Source: Gammaproteobacteria bacterium (GTDB lineage: Bacteria; Pseudomonadota; Gammaproteobacteria; UBA9214). From it: a DNA stretch of 8,241 nucleotides. The notes beneath the pieces are model-generated. The model was not told where the DNA came from. It did no database searches and saw only the letters and a program-made list of their open reading frames with translations. The translations under genes were made by a program, and so were the position numbers. Position 1 is the first letter of the stretch, and every line of letters begins with the position of its first letter. The stretch lies in assembly GCA_029881775.1 (NCBI GenBank), contig JAOULY010000062.1:1-8241 (forward strand), written 5' to 3'. Below, piece after piece: positions 6,302 to 8,241 of the stretch.

Positions 6302-7165
6302 ATGAAAGAGACCGCGGCACTCGTCTACTCGGTATTCAAGGTCCGCATCGGAACGGCGATTATGTTGACGGCACTGGCGGGTATCGCAGTGGCGCCGGGG
6401 CCGGCACCGGAACCCTGGCAAATCGTGGTACTGGCACTTGCCGTGCTGTTGTCCTCGGCAAGTGCCGGCGCCTTCAATATGTTCATGGAGCGCGACCTGG
6501 ACGCGCGCATGAACCGCACCCGCGGCCGGCCGTTCGTTACCGGCCGTTTTTCCGCCAACGGCTACTGGCTAAGCGGCATTGTACTGCTGCTGGTGTTTGC
6601 CATTGCCGCTGCAGTTCTCGCAACCAATGCCGTGGCCGCGTTCTATGTATTCATGGGCGCCTTTGTCTATGGCGTGGTTTACACCGTCTGGCTGAAACGC
6701 CGCACCTGGATGAATATCGTGGTGGGCGGCCTGGCCGGCAGCTTTGCCGTTCTCGCCGGTGCTGCGGCAGTCGATCCCGGACTGGCGCCCGCGCCGATCA
6801 TACTGGCCGTGGTACTGTTCCTGTGGACCCCGCCCCACTTCTGGAGCCTGGCCTTCAAATACAAGGATGACTACGCGGCCGCAGGCGTTCCCATGCTGCC
6901 GGTCGTGGTAAGCGAGAAAGCGGCGGCAAACATCATTCTCGGGCATACCGTCCTGCTGGTCGCGCTGTCATTAACACCGGTTATGTTCGGCCTGGGCTGG
7001 ATTTACCTGCTGGGCGCCGCTACCGGTGGCAGCCTGTTTATCTGGACCAGCGTGGCGCTGGCACGCAACCCGTCAGCGGAAACAGCGATTGGAAATTTCC
7101 ACGCGTCCCTACTGCAGCTGTGCCTGTTATTGGCCGCCGCTATTCTGGATGCGTGGCTACTCTAG
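6302..7165 (+). CDS. CyoE/CtaB-type protoheme IX farnesyltransferase (heme O synthase-like)
   Basis: This 287-residue UbiA-superfamily membrane prenyltransferase has about eight or nine helices. The first Asp-rich prenyl-diphosphate motif is NMFMERDLDARMNRTRGRP (59-77), and the second region is FKYKDDYAAAGVPML (186-199). PPHFWSLAF and WLKRRTWMN are also typical of the family. It attaches a farnesyl group to heme B to give heme O. The segment that is usually GAxPPLIG in CyoE/CtaB reads GSFAVLAG here (146-153), so the usual Pro pair is missing. The frame stays open upstream into subunit I, but the ATG at 6302 gives the normal family length and a KETAALV start, with AGGG/GGA upstream. It begins 25 nt after subunit I and is probably the last gene of the operon. 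No CtaA (heme A synthase) is present here, so the partner enzyme may carry heme O. Confidence 0.88.
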   Translation: MKETAALVYSVFKVRIGTAIMLTALAGIAVAPGPAPEPWQIVVLALAVLLSSASAGAFNMFMERDLDARMNRTRGRPFVTGRFSANGYWLSGIVLLLVFAIAAAVLATNAVAAFYVFMGAFVYGVVYTVWLKRRTWMNIVVGGLAGSFAVLAGAAAVDPGLAPAPIILAVVLFLWTPPHFWSLAFKYKDDYAAAGVPMLPVVVSEKAAANIILGHTVLLVALSLTPVMFGLGWIYLLGAATGGSLFIWTSVALARNPSAETAIGNFHASLLQLCLLLAAAILDAWLL

Positions 7166-7264
7166 CAGTCCTGTACGGACAAGGGCTTTCCTGAACGTCC
7201 GGGGTACACCGCAACACACGGATTTTACCGTCAAGCGCCGTATACCTCTCTGGCAGGAACCGAA

Positions 7265-7306
7265 TTAACCCCTGTTAAAAGCAGTCGGTTCACAGCATGC
7301 TATATT
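7265..7306 (+). promoter_or_regulatory. FNR/NNR-like box TTAACCCCTGTTAA with -10 TATATT, promoter of the SCO gene
   Basis: The palindrome at 7265-7278 (TTAAC-N4-GTTAA) has the 5-4-5 layout of CRP/FNR-family sites; TTAAC half-sites are known from NNR-type boxes. TATATT at 7301-7306 matches TATAAT at five of six positions and starts exactly 29.5 bp from the box centre, the class II spacing. The predicted start near 7313 gives a 37-nt leader. It suggests that the SCO gene has its own promoter within the cluster, under the same control as the operon. Confidence 0.6.
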
Positions 7307-7349
7307 AACGTATTAGCAGATATGTAATTTGATATTTACGAGACTGTCG

Positions 7350-8241
7350 ATGACTGCGAAAAACAAGGTACCCGGTTACATCCTGATTTTCACGATGCTG
7401 CTCTTCACCGGCAGCATCACTGCCGCCGACAACCACGATATGTCGGCCAACCACGATATGTCGGCAATGGGTCATGAGCAGACCGGCGAACCTGGCGTGC
7501 ATGACCATGAAAAGGGTGCAGACTACGACGAGAAAACCGCCCTTGCCCTGAGCCAGGCGGCAATGGGGCAGGTGCTTGGCGATTACGAATTTCTCGATGG
7601 TAACGGCAAGCGGATAACACTGGCCTCCATGCGGGGCAAGCCGGTCATCATCAGCCTGATCTATACCAGCTGCTATCATATCTGTCCGACAATCACGACC
7701 AACCTTGCCAGGGTCGTCGACATCGCGCGTGCCGCGCTGGGCGATGACAGTTTTTCAGTTTTGAGCATTGGTTTTGACACCCCGGTAGACACCCCGGACA
7801 AGATGCGCCTGTTCGCCAAACAACGCAGCATCGACCATGACAACTGGCACTTTGTCAGCGCCAGTGCCGACACCATGCAACGACTGGCCCGGGACGTCGG
7901 TTTCAGCTATTTCAGTACTCCGAAAGGTTTTGACCACATGATCCAGGCTACGCTGGTCGATGCCAACGGCAAGGTTTATCGACAGGTTTACGGCATGGCC
8001 CCCGAGCCACCTGCACTGGTCGAGCCACTCAAGGAAATCCTGTACGGCAAACAGGTCAGCGCTTCACCGCTGGACGGCTGGATCAACAACATAAAACTGT
8101 TTTGCACTGTGTATGATCCGAGCACCGGCAGGTACCATTTCGATTACTCGATATTCATCGCCCTCGGCCTCGCCTTCCTGATGCTTGGCGGAACCGCCTG
8201 GTTTATCATCAGCGCCTGGCGCAAGGCACCTCCCTCCGGCC
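7350..8241 (+). CDS. senC: SCO1/SenC-family copper chaperone with C-terminal membrane helix, 3'-truncated
   Basis: The frame runs off the right edge with 297 codons and no stop. Residues 1-26 are a signal peptide or N-terminal anchor (KNK, then a hydrophobic stretch ending TAAD). Residues 28-55 are rich in His, Met and acidic residues and include a duplicated NHDMSA. The thioredoxin-fold SCO domain follows (about 73-232), with the copper site Cys108 and Cys112 in TSCYHICP and the conserved His196 in GFDHM. After FCTVYDPSTGRYHFDY comes a membrane helix (about 266-288) and a basic RK end, so little of the gene should be missing. SCO proteins deliver copper to CuA sites or keep the cysteines reduced; the obvious client is the CuA subunit at 4052-4585. 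SenC also occurs in the norSY-senC clusters of ammonia oxidisers. The ribosome site is weak (ACGAGA), but the start gives a sound export signal. Confidence 0.92.
   Translation, partial: MTAKNKVPGYILIFTMLLFTGSITAADNHDMSANHDMSAMGHEQTGEPGVHDHEKGADYDEKTALALSQAAMGQVLGDYEFLDGNGKRITLASMRGKPVIISLIYTSCYHICPTITTNLARVVDIARAALGDDSFSVLSIGFDTPVDTPDKMRLFAKQRSIDHDNWHFVSASADTMQRLARDVGFSYFSTPKGFDHMIQATLVDANGKVYRQVYGMAPEPPALVEPLKEILYGKQVSASPLDGWINNIKLFCTVYDPSTGRYHFDYSIFIALGLAFLMLGGTAWFIISAWRKAPPSG
7431..7466 (+). repeat. Two tandem 18-bp repeats encoding NHDMSA twice
   Basis: Units 7431-7448 and 7449-7466 differ only at the last base (C versus A). They sit in frame in the SCO gene, right after the predicted signal cleavage site. 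Each copy adds one His, one Asp and one Met, potential copper ligands. The near-identity at DNA level points to a recent duplication. Confidence 0.85.

Noticed and set aside
7166..7204. Inverted repeats (GTCC...GGAC) after the prenyltransferase as a terminator
   Set aside because: The stem is short and bulged and no U-tract follows.
7329..7342. TTGATATTTACGAG as a possible FNR box before the SCO gene
   Set aside because: Only the left half-site fits. The palindrome at 7265-7278 is complete and correctly spaced from TATATT.

Overview
The window looks like part of a denitrification and respiration island from a proteobacterium, most likely a gammaproteobacterium. This rests on the gene families present, a moderately high GC content, strong AGGAGG-type ribosome sites and FNR/DNR-type operator palindromes. 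The taxonomic placement is inference. Eight protein genes are supported. No tRNA, rRNA, CRISPR array or insertion sequence was seen.

Layout. (i) 1-1449, plus strand: the 3' part of nirN, a c-type cytochrome fused to a d1-type beta-propeller that completes heme d1 for the nitrite reductase NirS. The gene is cut by the left edge. (ii) 1450-2445, minus: a periplasmic diheme cytochrome c peroxidase whose stop codon directly abuts the nirN stop. (iii) 2612-3178, minus: a hemerythrin anchored by two membrane helices, with all seven di-iron ligands. (iv) 3179-3506: a regulatory intergenic region with a perfect FNR box and several hairpins. (v) 3507-3689, plus: an unrecognised 60-residue two-helix membrane protein. 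(vi) 3860-7165, plus: a tight operon of a one-helix small subunit, a CuA subunit II, a B-family (ba3-like) heme-copper subunit I, and a CyoE/CtaB-type heme prenyltransferase. (vii) 7350 to the right edge, plus: a SCO/SenC copper chaperone with a His/Met-rich N-terminus and a C-terminal membrane helix, cut by the window edge.

The main point of interest is subunit I at 4600-6276. It would be annotated automatically as a cytochrome c oxidase of ba3 type, and its six heme and metal histidines are all present. The active-site tyrosine of oxygen reductases is not. The residue four after the helix VI histidine is Gln234, and the cbb3-type tyrosine position in helix VII is Leu273. Loss of this tyrosine is the hallmark of nitric oxide reductases in the heme-copper superfamily. 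With nirN beside it, a CuA subunit, SenC nearby and FNR/DNR-type boxes in front of the transcription units, the best reading is a B-family-derived, CuA-containing nitric oxide reductase (sNOR/NorSY-like or bNOR-like). It would remove the NO made by cytochrome cd1.

Regulation. Three palindromes share one 5-4-5 architecture: TTGAT-N4-ATCAA (3390-3403), TTGAC-N4-GTCAA (3755-3768) and TTAAC-N4-GTTAA (7265-7278). They precede the small membrane gene, the oxidoreductase operon and the SCO gene. Two have a plausible -10 hexamer starting exactly 29.5 bp from the box centre, the class II FNR geometry. This suggests coordinated induction by low oxygen and/or NO.
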